DNA of 16,909 bases from Bacillota bacterium (GTDB taxonomy: Bacteria; Bacillota_A; Clostridia; DSM-8532): NCBI GenBank assembly GCA_023424865.1, contig JAFADM010000464.1:1-16909 (forward strand). The letters run 5' to 3'. The position numbers were made by a program, and so were the translations under genes. The notes beneath the pieces were generated by a model. That model saw only the letters and a program-made list of their open reading frames with translations. It was not told where the DNA came from and ran no database searches. Every line of letters begins with the position of its first letter. Within the stretch, counting starts at the first letter, position 1. Shown piece by piece: positions 1 to 7,532 of the stretch.

Positions 1-285
1 ATTGATTTTCCAAGCATACTTCCCACGGCAACCATCATGCTCATTTTGAATGCAGGACAAATCATGAATGTTGGATTTGAGAAAGTCTTCTTAATGCAGA
101 ACAATTTAAATTTGCGTGCCAGCGAGGTTATTTCAACCTATGTTTACAAGGTTGGTCTTGCAACATCCACTCAGGATTTTTCATATGCAACAGCCATCGG
201 TTTGTTTAATTCCATCATCAATTTTGTGCTGATTGTTTTCGTTAACTGGGCATCAAAACGCCTGAGCGGAAACCGTCTGTGGTAG
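1..285 (+). CDS. CUT1 ABC sugar transporter permease, LplB type (C-terminal part)
   Basis: The reading frame is open from the first base, so the gene starts upstream of the window; only the last 94 residues are seen. The visible part has the LplB/YteP-type ending: a hydrophobic helix, then a stretch with NVGFEKVFLMQN, SEVISTYVYKVGL, and a last membrane helix ending in SGNRLW. The same block occurs in the complete LplB-type permease at 11760-12725 (SEKALLMQSPL, SDVISTFVYRRGL, ending in SLW), which supports the family call. Proteins of this kind are inner-membrane subunits of binding-protein-dependent importers of oligosaccharides or related glycans. The next gene starts 17 bases after the stop and is its usual partner, so the two form one operon. 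The substrate cannot be read from this fragment. Confidence 0.93.
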   Translation: MDFPSILPTATIMLILNAGQIMNVGFEKVFLMQNNLNLRASEVISTYVYKVGLATSTQDFSYATAIGLFNSIINFVLIVFVNWASKRLSGNRLW

Positions 286-302
286 AAAGGCGGGACATAG
301 CA

Positions 303-1211
303 ATGAATCATGCTCTAGTAAAAAACAAATCACGGCTGACCTCAAGTGACAGAATTTATTATACCGTAGTAAACATTATCATGACTCTACTGCTCATCAC
401 CGTAGCCTATCCTTTGATTTATATCGTTTCGGCCTCCTTCTCCTCACCGTCTGCCGTAGCTGCGGGACGGGTTGTGCTCTGGCCGGTGGATTTAAGCCTT
501 GAGGGCTATATCGCCGTCTTTAAAAGCAGAGATATAATAAGCGGGTACAGAAATACCTTTTTTTACACCCTGCTCGGTACAGTCATAAATGTCTGCATGA
601 CGCTCGTTGCGGCATATCCCCTTTCCCGAAAGGATCTGCGGGGCCGGGATTTTTTCATGCTGCTCTTTACCTTTACAATGATTTTTAACGGCGGTATGAT
701 CCCTTCCTATATTTTAATGCGGGATCTGAACCTTATTAATACACCGTGGGTAATGGTGATTCCGGGAGCTATTTCCGTGTACAACATGATTATTACAAGG
801 ACCTTTCTGCAAACCACCATACCCCAGGAACTCCTTGAAGCAAGTAAAATGGACGGGTGCAGTGATGCACGGTATTTTTTCAGCATCATTCTGCCTCTTT
901 CCAAAGCCGTCATTGCCACTATCACACTTTTCTATGCGGTAGGCCACTGGAATGCCTATTTCAATGCGTTCATTTATTTGAATGACAGGCAGCTTTTCCC
1001 GCTGCAGATTATATTAAGGGAAATTCTTATTGCCAACACCATTGACGTCAACCAGGTTATCGATCCTGAGCTGGCGCAGGCCAAGCAGGGACTGGCAGAC
1101 CTTTTAAAGTATTCATTGATTATTGTTTCAACTCTGCCCATCTTAATTTTCTATCCCTTTATTCAGAAGCATTTTGTTTCAGGTGTGATGATCGGCGCAA
1201 TCAAGGGTTGA
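303..1211 (+). CDS. CUT1 ABC sugar transporter permease, YtcP/LplC type
   Basis: A 302-residue membrane protein with about six hydrophobic segments. It carries the cytoplasmic ATPase-docking (EAA) loop QELLEASKMDGCSDARYFFSIILPLSKA, roughly residues 178-205, where the conserved EA...DG...ILP pattern is clear. The ending, FIQKHFVSGVMIGAIKG, is typical of the YtcP/LplC subfamily. A GTG at 279 in the same frame is possible, but the ATG at 303 has a ribosome binding site (AAAGGCGGG) at 286-294 and fits the family N-terminus, so it was chosen. It pairs with the LplB-type permease just upstream to form the membrane channel. No binding protein or ATPase follows; the binding protein of this system must lie upstream, outside the window. 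It is a clear paralogue of the product at 10853-11746. Confidence 0.95.
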   Translation: MNHALVKNKSRLTSSDRIYYTVVNIIMTLLLITVAYPLIYIVSASFSSPSAVAAGRVVLWPVDLSLEGYIAVFKSRDIISGYRNTFFYTLLGTVINVCMTLVAAYPLSRKDLRGRDFFMLLFTFTMIFNGGMIPSYILMRDLNLINTPWVMVIPGAISVYNMIITRTFLQTTIPQELLEASKMDGCSDARYFFSIILPLSKAVIATITLFYAVGHWNAYFNAFIYLNDRQLFPLQIILREILIANTIDVNQVIDPELAQAKQGLADLLKYSLIIVSTLPILIFYPFIQKHFVSGVMIGAIKG

Positions 1212-1287
1212 GCTTTGTCACCGTGTATTAATATTGGGATTAGAAGATAAGCAGGTATGAAAAAGAAATGTAAGAAATTCATCCTAA

Positions 1288-1351
1288 TAAATCAAAAGCG
1301 CGGGGGCATCGAGCCCCCTCCCTTTTAGCCAGATTTGCTTACGCAAATGGC
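1288..1351 (-). repeat. Dispersed two-hairpin repeat, copy A
   Basis: This 64-base element is about 88% identical to 9070-9132 by eye (seven substitutions and one gap). It holds two adjacent hairpins. One has arms 1327-1330/1349-1352 and 1333-1338/1343-1348 with a two-base bulge. The other has a core GGGGGC/GCCCCC at 1302-1307/1313-1318 and outer arms AAAAG/CTTTT at 1294-1298/1322-1326. It lies in the convergent gap between the YtcP-type permease and operon 1. On the minus strand it follows the terminator-like hairpin of operon 1, the same arrangement as copy B. I do not recognise the family. Confidence 0.8.
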
Positions 1352-1362
1352 TGCCGAGTAAA

Positions 1363-1395
1363 GGGGCTGCAGGCATTGTCTTTAGCCGCAGCCCC
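1363..1395 (-). terminator. Likely transcription terminator of operon 1
   Basis: GGGGCTGC at 1363-1370 pairs perfectly with GCAGCCCC at 1388-1395. The stem continues GGC/GCC across a one-base bulge, leaving a ten-base loop. On the minus strand the stem is followed by only a short T run (TTTA), so it is a weaker intrinsic terminator than the one at 9133-9169. It lies about 60 bases past the stop codon of the last operon 1 gene. Confidence 0.6.
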
Positions 1396-1412
1396 CGATG
1401 CTTTCCCCGTCA

Positions 1413-1449
1413 GGCAAGCCCTTGCTCCTTATATGAGCAGGGCTGTGCC
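1413..1449 (-). other. Bulged hairpin just past the operon 1 stop codon
   Basis: GGCA-AGCCC-(T)-TGCTC at 1413-1427 pairs with GAGCA-GGGCT-(G)-TGCC at 1435-1449, about 14 base pairs with one bulge on each side and a seven-base loop. It starts seven bases after the permease stop codon in minus-strand transcripts. No T run follows, so it is more likely a 3' protecting structure or part of a compound terminator with 1363-1395. Confidence 0.6.
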
Positions 1450-1455
1450 GAATGC

Positions 1456-2286
1456 TTATCCCTTCAAGCCGGTTGTGGCAATGCCCTCCACAAAGTATTT
1501 CTGGGCGAGAAAGAAAAGCAGTATTAATGGCAGAATTGAGACCAGCGCCATAGCCAGCACCTGGTTCCACGCTATATTTGCGCCGATGTCCAGAGACATT
1601 CTCAGCGCAAGGGATAAGGGGTATTTGTTTACGGAGTTAATAAAAATCAACGGGTTCATAAAGTCATTCCAGGTCCACATGAATTGGAACAGCCCGGCGG
1701 AAAACAAGGCCGGCTTCATAAGGGGCAAAAGGATGTTCCAGTAGACCCGGAAGGTGCTGCAGCCGTCAATATAGGCCGATTCATCAAGCTCCCGCGGAAC
1801 TCCCCGGAAGAACTGGATCAGCTGATAAGTAAAAAAGGGATAACAGGCCAATAAAGCCGGTGCGTAGAATGCCCGGTAGGTGTTGAGCCACCCCAGCTGA
1901 TTGAACAGCGTATAGCGGGGGATGATGATAACGGCATTGGGCAGCATCAGCGTTGCTATTAAAAGAGGAAACAGCACTTTTTTAAAGGGAAAGTTAAACC
2001 GGGCAAACCCGTAAGCCACCACTGAACTGGCAAGTACCGTAAAGGCCACCACCGGCAGCACAAGAAGAAAGGTATTCTTGAAATAGGTCAAATAGGTAAT
2101 TTTACCGTTGCCCATCCATCCGTTTACATAACCGCTCCAATCGAAGGAGCGGGGCAGAAGTCCGGTGGAGCCGAAGATTTCGGCGTTGGTTTTGGATGTG
2201 GCAAAGAACAGCCAGATAATGGGATAAATCATGATCATACCGAAAAGAAACATGAATATATAGGTCAAAGCCTTTTTAAACCGCAT
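1456..2286 (-). CDS. CUT1 ABC sugar transporter permease, MsmG/AraQ type
   Basis: A 276-residue membrane protein, last gene of operon 1. It starts with a short cytoplasmic tail and a hydrophobic helix. The EAA loop, around residues 166-193, reads ELDESAYIDGCSTFRVYWN followed by ILLPLMKP. The end, KYFVEGIATTGLKG, is the standard C-terminus of MsmG-type permeases of the carbohydrate uptake transporter-1 family. The ATG at 2286 has a binding site (AAGGCGG) a few bases upstream and follows the previous stop by 12 bases, indicating translation from one transcript. It should form a heterodimeric channel with the permease at 2299-3201 and be fed by the lipoprotein at 3279-4688. The substrate is inferred only as an oligosaccharide. 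The length is normal for the family. Confidence 0.95.
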   Translation of the reverse strand: MRFKKALTYIFMFLFGMIMIYPIIWLFFATSKTNAEIFGSTGLLPRSFDWSGYVNGWMGNGKITYLTYFKNTFLLVLPVVAFTVLASSVVAYGFARFNFPFKKVLFPLLIATLMLPNAVIIIPRYTLFNQLGWLNTYRAFYAPALLACYPFFTYQLIQFFRGVPRELDESAYIDGCSTFRVYWNILLPLMKPALFSAGLFQFMWTWNDFMNPLIFINSVNKYPLSLALRMSLDIGANIAWNQVLAMALVSILPLILLFFLAQKYFVEGIATTGLKG

Positions 2287-2298
2287 TGTTCCACCGCC

Positions 2299-3201
2299 TT
2301 AATCATTGTAGTGTACCCAGAATTTGGATGTGCCGAATAGAATAACCGTCATAAGCATGATTAACACAAACATTACCCAGGATACCGCGCTGGCATAGCC
2401 CATTTTAAAGTTTGAAAACGCCTCCGTGTACAGCTTCATGCCAAGAACATAGGTCGCCTTGTTAGGGCCGCCGTTGGTAACGACAAAAGCAGAGGTGAAG
2501 TTTTGAAACGCCTGTATGGTCTGCATAATCAGATTAAAGAAAATAATCGGAGTGATAGAGGGGAAGGTGATGGACCAGAAGGTCCGCCATTTTTTTGCGC
2601 CGTCAACATCGGCAGCTTCATACAGCTCTTTAGGCACCTGCTTCAGGGCGGCCAGCAGTAAAACCATAGAGGATCCAAACTGCCATATTTCCAATATGCA
2701 TATGGTGGGAAGCGCTTTGGAGGGATCTCCCAGCCAGTTTGGCCCCTGAATGCCAATAACAGACAGCATATTGTTGATGACACCCTCACTCATAAACATC
2801 AGCTTCCAGAGAATGGATACTGCGATGCTGCCTCCCATAAGAGAAGGCAAATAATAAACGGTGCGAATGAAATTAATAAATTTCAGCTTTTGATTTAGTA
2901 TCAGCGCTACAATCATAGCCATAACCAGCTTGCCGGGAACGGTTATCAGTACATAACCAAAGGTTACCCTTATGCTGTTAGCCAGGTCCCTGTCGATGGT
3001 AAAAAGCCGCTTGTAGTTATCAAGGCCTATCCATTCGAAGGATGCAATATTATATTTGGCAAAGGAATAGATGAAGGAACTGATAAAGGGGTATGCCTGG
3101 AGCAAAACAAGGCCGATAAGCCAGGGGGATATATAAACCAAACCCATCAGATCTCTTTTTGTGTAATGTCCGCGTTTTACAATGGGGTTCGATGCTTTCA
3201 T
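2299..3201 (-). CDS. CUT1 ABC sugar transporter permease, MsmF/LacF type
   Basis: A 300-residue inner-membrane protein, second gene of operon 1. The N-terminal segment GLVYISPWLIGLVLLQAYPF is the usual first helix of MsmF-type permeases. The EAA loop is ELYEAADVDGAKKWRTFWSI with the following TFPSITP. It ends in a short polar tail after the last helix. The frame is open further upstream to 3273, but that extension is Arg-rich and reads through a hairpin region. The ATG at 3201 has a strong site (AAGGAGG, complement of 3208-3214) and is the start that fits the family. The 77-base gap to the binding-protein gene contains two hairpins, described separately. Its partner is the permease at 1456-2286. 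Confidence 0.95.
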   Translation of the reverse strand: MKASNPIVKRGHYTKRDLMGLVYISPWLIGLVLLQAYPFISSFIYSFAKYNIASFEWIGLDNYKRLFTIDRDLANSIRVTFGYVLITVPGKLVMAMIVALILNQKLKFINFIRTVYYLPSLMGGSIAVSILWKLMFMSEGVINNMLSVIGIQGPNWLGDPSKALPTICILEIWQFGSSMVLLLAALKQVPKELYEAADVDGAKKWRTFWSITFPSITPIIFFNLIMQTIQAFQNFTSAFVVTNGGPNKATYVLGMKLYTEAFSNFKMGYASAVSWVMFVLIMLMTVILFGTSKFWVHYND

Positions 3202-3220
3202 GTACCTCCTCCTTCTTCTC

Positions 3221-3268
3221 ACGCTTTCCTCATGAAAGCGTGGGCCGCCGCATTTGCCGCGGCAGCCC
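3221..3268 (-). promoter_or_regulatory. Intercistronic double hairpin between binding-protein and permease genes
   Basis: Two inverted repeats fill the gap in operon 1. The first in the minus-strand transcript (3268-3242) has GGGC/GCCC outer arms and GCCGC/GCGGC inner arms with one mismatch and a seven-base loop. The second (3241-3221) is a perfect eight-pair stem, ACGCTTTC/GAAAGCGT, with a five-base loop, ending just before the permease ribosome binding site. Neither is followed by a T run. In transport operons such structures commonly protect the upstream binding-protein message or reduce readthrough; that role is inferred here. Confidence 0.7.
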
Positions 3269-3278
3269 GTCAAAACAC

Positions 3279-4688
3279 TTATTTCTGTCGGGACAGGAAA
3301 TCATCGATAAGCTCGATGGCTTCATCCGCCACCTGTTCAGGTGTGGCATTGCTGTAGGCGATGCTTTCCACCATGTCAACCAGAATCTGCGCTATCTCCG
3401 ATCCTGTGGTAAAGCCGTGCTCGGCAATACCGTTGAGCTGGGAGGCGTAATCCATGGCGTCTGAAACAACCTTTGTAATCAGCTTGTTTTCATTGAGTAT
3501 CTGGCGGTTGCGTTCAATTGCCGGTACGGACCTCAGATCCTTGAGGGTTATAATGGCTTCCTCACTATTGAAGAAATAGTCCCAGAAGGCTGTTGCTGCT
3601 TCGGGATTTGCACAGGTTTTGGCGGTTGCCATAAGCTGGGGAGGTGCAGAGGTAAAGCCGTCATTCTGCCTTCCTTCAGGGAGAGGTCCCTGAACGGCTA
3701 TGAAACTGGCATTTTCACCGCCATAAGCGTTTACCAGGTTGTTGGCGGTAGAGGCAAAGCCAACGCCGGCCACAAAATCTCCCGCAATCCATTTGGTGTT
3801 GGTTTCCGTCGCATTATAAAAGGGTGCGCTTTCCTGGGCAGGCTGGACGGTGCCGGATTCATACAGGAGCTTAACATAATTCAATACATCAATTAACTGC
3901 TCCCTGTCAAAGCTTCTGGCAAACTTTTCGTCCACAATAAAGGGATGACCGGTCTTTTGCATAATCATGGGACGAATAATCTGTTCAGCCACACGAAGGG
4001 TATCCAGATTCAAATAATACTTGCTTGAATCGTAGGCCTGCACCTTTTTGCCCATTTCGATCATGGAATCCCAGGTAATCTGGCTTTTGTAATCCAGGCC
4101 GATTTTGTCCGCAAGAGTGGTGTTGACTACCCAGGCGGCTCCTGCAATACCTGTGGGCACGGCATAGACCTTTTCGTTATAGACGCCGTAGTTTTTCAGC
4201 AGGGTTTCGTCAAAGCCTGAAATATCAAAATAGTCAGAATAGTCTTTATAATCGATGAAGTAGTCGCCATTTTGCACAAGCTCGAAGAACCAGGCCGGAT
4301 CGTTCTGGAACATATCCGCCGCAGCTCCGCTGTAAAGCTGGGTGACAAGCTTTTCCTTATAGCCCTCGTTGCCGCCGTATTCAGCCTCAATGCTCACGTT
4401 GGGATAAAGGGCTTCAAACTGATCGATGACCTCAAGGGTGGCGTTATTTCTTTCATCACCGCCCCACCACATAAACCGGAGTGTAACCGGATCGGTTGTG
4501 ATGTTTTTAAGCTGGTAGCCCGAATCGGTTGTCCTTGGTGTGCTGGAAGGTGTGGTGCCTCCGCCGGATGTGGTGGGTGAGGGTGTGCCTTGGGGCTGCC
4601 CGTTTGTGCTGTTTGGGGTGCTTGAGCAGCCTGACAGCGAGGAAGCAAGCAGCACCGTAATCAGCAGGGATGCCAGGTAACGTTTCAT
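3279..4688 (-). CDS. Sugar-binding lipoprotein of ABC importer (solute-binding protein, family 1)
   Basis: A 469-residue extracellular solute-binding protein, first gene of operon 1. Residues 1-20 are a lipoprotein signal peptide with lipobox SLSGC, so Cys21 would be lipidated and anchored outside the membrane. A Ser/Thr/Pro/Gly-rich linker follows (about 22-60). The binding fold then begins at VTLRFMWWGGDERNNATLEV, a typical opening of MsmE-like proteins, with the further family pattern YSGAAADMFQNDP and a hinge-region YAVPTG. Length is normal. The start at 4688 has an AGGAGG site at 4704-4699. It delivers an oligosaccharide to the two permeases downstream. The divergently transcribed two-component system starts 237 bases away, which suggests that operon 1 is its target. 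The sugar cannot be assigned from sequence alone. Confidence 0.95.
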   Translation of the reverse strand: MKRYLASLLITVLLASSLSGCSSTPNSTNGQPQGTPSPTTSGGGTTPSSTPRTTDSGYQLKNITTDPVTLRFMWWGGDERNNATLEVIDQFEALYPNVSIEAEYGGNEGYKEKLVTQLYSGAAADMFQNDPAWFFELVQNGDYFIDYKDYSDYFDISGFDETLLKNYGVYNEKVYAVPTGIAGAAWVVNTTLADKIGLDYKSQITWDSMIEMGKKVQAYDSSKYYLNLDTLRVAEQIIRPMIMQKTGHPFIVDEKFARSFDREQLIDVLNYVKLLYESGTVQPAQESAPFYNATETNTKWIAGDFVAGVGFASTANNLVNAYGGENASFIAVQGPLPEGRQNDGFTSAPPQLMATAKTCANPEAATAFWDYFFNSEEAIITLKDLRSVPAIERNRQILNENKLITKVVSDAMDYASQLNGIAEHGFTTGSEIAQILVDMVESIAYSNATPEQVADEAIELIDDFLSRQK

Positions 4689-4720
4689 AACAAAGTTTCC
4701 TCCTTATCGTTTGTATCTAA

Positions 4721-4749
4721 ATTGTAGCGTTTCTCCCGATTTAAAAACA
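4721..4749 (-). promoter_or_regulatory. Possible operon 1 promoter (-10 only convincing)
   Basis: On the minus strand TACAAT (complement of 4721-4726) sits about 33 bases before the start codon of the binding protein and is a good -10. The matching -35 position, TGTTTT, is poor. A weak -35 is what one expects of a promoter that needs an AraC-type activator, but this is inference. Confidence 0.3.
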
Positions 4750-4852
4750 GTAACCGTGCTTTTTATTCAGTATCAGCTTTTTACATGGATTCTTTAACGG
4801 GGTATCATTATTTGTGATTTCTATTCGGCATTTGTCCTCTTGCCCGTTTGGG

Positions 4853-4881
4853 TGGAAAACCCCTGTCCAATATGGTATGAT
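4853..4881 (+). promoter_or_regulatory. Probable promoter of the two-component system
   Basis: TGGAAA (4853-4858) and TATGAT (4876-4881) are 17 bases apart and lie 44 bases before the chosen ATG of the response regulator. The -10 is good and the -35 matches four of six consensus positions. The rest of the 4689-4925 divergent gap is AT-rich, with no clear dyad that I could find. Confidence 0.45.
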
Positions 4882-4925
4882 AAAGGCTAAAAATCGGCAT
4901 GTTGCACAGGCAAGGGGCTGTATTT

Positions 4926-5678
4926 ATGGATAGGCAGTATCAATTGGTTATCATTGATGATGAGGAGCATGTCTGCAACGGAATTTCCAATATTTTTCCA
5001 TGGAGTAATGTCGGTTTTGCTGTAGCCATGATTTTTACGGACAGCGAGGAAGCCCTCCGATATATAGACAGCCACACGGTTCATGCGGTTATGACCGATA
5101 TCCGCATGCCCAAGCTGTCAGGTATCGATATAGCCAAAAAGCTTGCCATGACTCATCCTCAGATCAAGGTCATTTTTATGAGCGGCTACAGCGATTTTGA
5201 GTATATGAAATCGGCAATTCTCCACTCCGTCTGTGATTATCTGCTTAAACCCATTAAATACGACGAGCTGCTCACCTGCTACCAAAGGGTTCGGGAGCAT
5301 CTCAACAGGGAAAACAGCATTGAGGAATCGGAGCAGAGCCAGTCCTATTATCTTCAAATTATATCAACAGCCTTAAAATATATCGACACTCATATCCGCA
5401 ACGCTTCACTGGAAGAGCTTGGGATAAAAATAAAAATGAGCCCCAGCTATTTGTCCCGAATTATTAAGGAAAAATCGGGCAAGAATTTTTCGGTTTACCT
5501 TCTTGAAGCCCGAATGAAAAAAGCCATGCAGCTTCTTCGCAGTATTGAGTATAAGCATTATGAGATTGCATTTATGGTAGGCTATGATAATCCTAAAAAC
5601 TTTTCAAGGGCATTTAAGCAGTACTACGGGATTTCTCCCAAGGAATTTCGTGAACAGGAAGGCGGCGGGGAGGACTAA
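4926..5678 (+). CDS. Response regulator, receiver plus AraC-type DNA-binding domain (YesN type)
   Basis: A 250-residue response regulator. The receiver (about 1-120) has the acidic pair D11-D12 in VIIDDEE, the phospho-acceptor D58 in VMTDIRMPKLSG, the switch S86 in FMSGYSD and K108 in YLLKPIKYDEL, so all key residues are present. The AraC helix-turn-helix pair occupies about 145-243, with SLEELGIKIKMSPSYLSRII as the first and FMVGYDNPKNFSRAFKQYYG as the second. It lacks the long middle region of full-size YesN proteins. The frame is open back to an ATG at 4899, but the ATG at 4926 has a site (AAGGGG, 4912-4917) and fits the receiver start. The histidine kinase gene starts three bases after the stop. 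The divergent operon 1 is the likely target. Confidence 0.95.
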   Translation: MDRQYQLVIIDDEEHVCNGISNIFPWSNVGFAVAMIFTDSEEALRYIDSHTVHAVMTDIRMPKLSGIDIAKKLAMTHPQIKVIFMSGYSDFEYMKSAILHSVCDYLLKPIKYDELLTCYQRVREHLNRENSIEESEQSQSYYLQIISTALKYIDTHIRNASLEELGIKIKMSPSYLSRIIKEKSGKNFSVYLLEARMKKAMQLLRSIEYKHYEIAFMVGYDNPKNFSRAFKQYYGISPKEFREQEGGGED

Positions 5679-5681
5679 GCG

Positions 5682-7472
5682 GTGCGTAAGCGTATTTTTC
5701 TGAGAAGGTTTGTAATGTATTTTTTCATGATTCTGCTTCCCCTGGTATTTACACTTTTGGTATACTCTACCTTTGCCAAGCAGTCCCAGATAAAGGATGC
5801 CCAGCAAACAACCCTGCAATCACTGGAGCAGGTAGACAGCAGCCTCCGTTTATCTTTAGAAAATGCTACCTATCAGCGTAATCTCTTTACCGGGGCCCCA
5901 AGACTCATGACCTCGCTTAAAAAAATCCTGGCCAAGAATACCATGTCTTATACGGATGTTGTCATTGTTGACTGTATTCAGATTCTCATAGGCCAGTCTC
6001 TCAATTACAATTTGAATATTCACTCCGTCTACCTGGGGCTGGATGATTATAAACGCTTCTTTTCGTCCGATAAAGGCATCCAATCCATAGACAACTTCGT
6101 GGACGACCAGTGGTACAGCCTGTATCTTTCCCGTGATACCGACGATAAAATATGGACCTGCAGGCGCAGTTATCTGGAGTATAACCGCCGAATTGAGCTC
6201 ATCAGCGTCTTTATGCAGCTAATCAACGCAAGAGGGGTTATAGTGGTGAATTTAAACCCGGAGCGGCTTCAATCCATGATTGACAAGACTTATTTTAATG
6301 CCAACGAGGCCATATTTCTGCTGGACTCCAACCATGATATACTACTCAATAACAGTAAGGGCGGGGAATATAAGAATGACTTTTCCGAGCATCCGGACAG
6401 CACCGTGGATTTATCGGAAATCCCTTTCATGGAGCCCACAAGAGTAACTATCAAGGACACATCCTATTACGCAACGCTGACAGCGCCCTCTGAATACGGC
6501 TTCCAGCTGCTATCCCTGATAAAAGAAAGAGATTATTATCCCCTGACATTGTATATCAATACCACCATTGCCCTTCAGGCCAGCGCTGCCGTTATTATGG
6601 CACTGCTGCTGGCTGTTTTTGTCACCTTGAAAAATACGCGTCAGTTCTATCATTTGTTTGACGTGCTGAATGATGCTGAAAACGGGGTGTTCCACAAGCA
6701 TGAGGGACGGAGGTATATGGTGGACGAGTACGATTTGATAATAAATAATGTGATTAAGACCTTTATCAGTAATAAAAGCCTTAAAAACGAGCTGACAGAA
6801 AAGCAGCACCTGAAAACGAAGGCTGAGCTTACGGCGCTGCAGCTCCAGATCAATCCCCATTTTCTCTTTAATTTTCTGCAGCTATTGGACAATCAGGCCT
6901 ACAGCCTGACAAACGGATATACGGAATTGAATGGGACGATACAGAATCTTTCCGCCATACTGAAATACACCCTCGCATCACCTCAGGAATCGGTAAAGCT
7001 TAAGGAAGAGCTTGACCACCTCCATTTTTATGCGGATATTAACTACAAGCGCTACCCCAATATGTTCATTCTCTATTTTGATTATGACGAAGATATTTTA
7101 GACTATTACACCTTCCGCCTCATTTTGCAGCCCCTCATTGAGAACAGCTTATATCACGGCATCCGCCCGCTGAACCGCATCCGTATGGGGCTTATTAAAA
7201 TAAGGATTTACAGGAAGGATGCCTTCCTGCATTTCCTTATTATTGATAATGGCAGGGGGATGGATAAGGAAAAGCTAAAACAGCTGCGCCTGCTTCTTGA
7301 AAGCAATGAAATAAGTTCCAGGCATATTGGTCTTAGCAATACTAACAGCCGCCTGGTGATGTACTTTGGAAGACAATGCGGAATAAGGATACACAGTAAG
7401 GTAAACGTGGGAACCAGCGTCAGGTTCTGTATTCCTTTAATTCAGGAAAAAGAGGATTTTCTGCTGGCTTAA
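5682..7472 (+). CDS. Membrane sensor histidine kinase, YesM/YpdA type
   Basis: A 596-residue kinase. One membrane helix at about 10-30, an extracellular sensor region of roughly 250 residues, and a second helix at about 290-316 are followed by a cytoplasmic linker. The kinase core has the phospho-acceptor H393 in QINPHFLFNFL, the N-box QPLIENSLYHGI at about 483-494, the G1 box DNGRGM at 522-527, a G2-like GLSNTNSRL at 550-558 and the closing GTSVRFCIPL. These mark the His_kinase/HATPase pair of YesM-like proteins. The GTG start is supported by GGGGAGG at 5667-5673, which overlaps the end of the regulator gene, so the two are translationally close. It probably senses an extracellular sugar or a loaded binding protein and phosphorylates the adjacent regulator; the ligand is unknown. 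Confidence 0.95.
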   Translation: MRKRIFLRRFVMYFFMILLPLVFTLLVYSTFAKQSQIKDAQQTTLQSLEQVDSSLRLSLENATYQRNLFTGAPRLMTSLKKILAKNTMSYTDVVIVDCIQILIGQSLNYNLNIHSVYLGLDDYKRFFSSDKGIQSIDNFVDDQWYSLYLSRDTDDKIWTCRRSYLEYNRRIELISVFMQLINARGVIVVNLNPERLQSMIDKTYFNANEAIFLLDSNHDILLNNSKGGEYKNDFSEHPDSTVDLSEIPFMEPTRVTIKDTSYYATLTAPSEYGFQLLSLIKERDYYPLTLYINTTIALQASAAVIMALLLAVFVTLKNTRQFYHLFDVLNDAENGVFHKHEGRRYMVDEYDLIINNVIKTFISNKSLKNELTEKQHLKTKAELTALQLQINPHFLFNFLQLLDNQAYSLTNGYTELNGTIQNLSAILKYTLASPQESVKLKEELDHLHFYADINYKRYPNMFILYFDYDEDILDYYTFRLILQPLIENSLYHGIRPLNRIRMGLIKIRIYRKDAFLHFLIIDNGRGMDKEKLKQLRLLLESNEISSRHIGLSNTNSRLVMYFGRQCGIRIHSKVNVGTSVRFCIPLIQEKEDFLLA

Positions 7473-7482
7473 CAGCCGGTCC

Positions 7483-7520
7483 GGCGTCATCCGGCGGCAG
7501 AAGCTGCCGCCGGATGCGCC
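7483..7520. terminator. Strong hairpin between convergent kinase and GH43 genes
   Basis: A perfect 13-pair stem, CATCCGGCGGCAG (7488-7500) with its complement at 7504-7516 and a three-base loop, is extended by GGCG/CGCC across a single bulged T. It begins 11 bases after the kinase stop and lies 13 bases past the GH43 stop. Neither side has a proper T run (only TTT on the plus side), so it may act as a shared 3' end structure more than as a classical intrinsic terminator. Confidence 0.6.
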
Positions 7521-7532
7521 GCGTTTAACCGT

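Noticed and set aside
1257..1328. Tiny open frame MKKKCKKFILINQKRGGIEPPPF reaching into repeat copy A
   Set aside because: Weak ribosome site, and it reads through the repeat hairpin; more probably non-coding.
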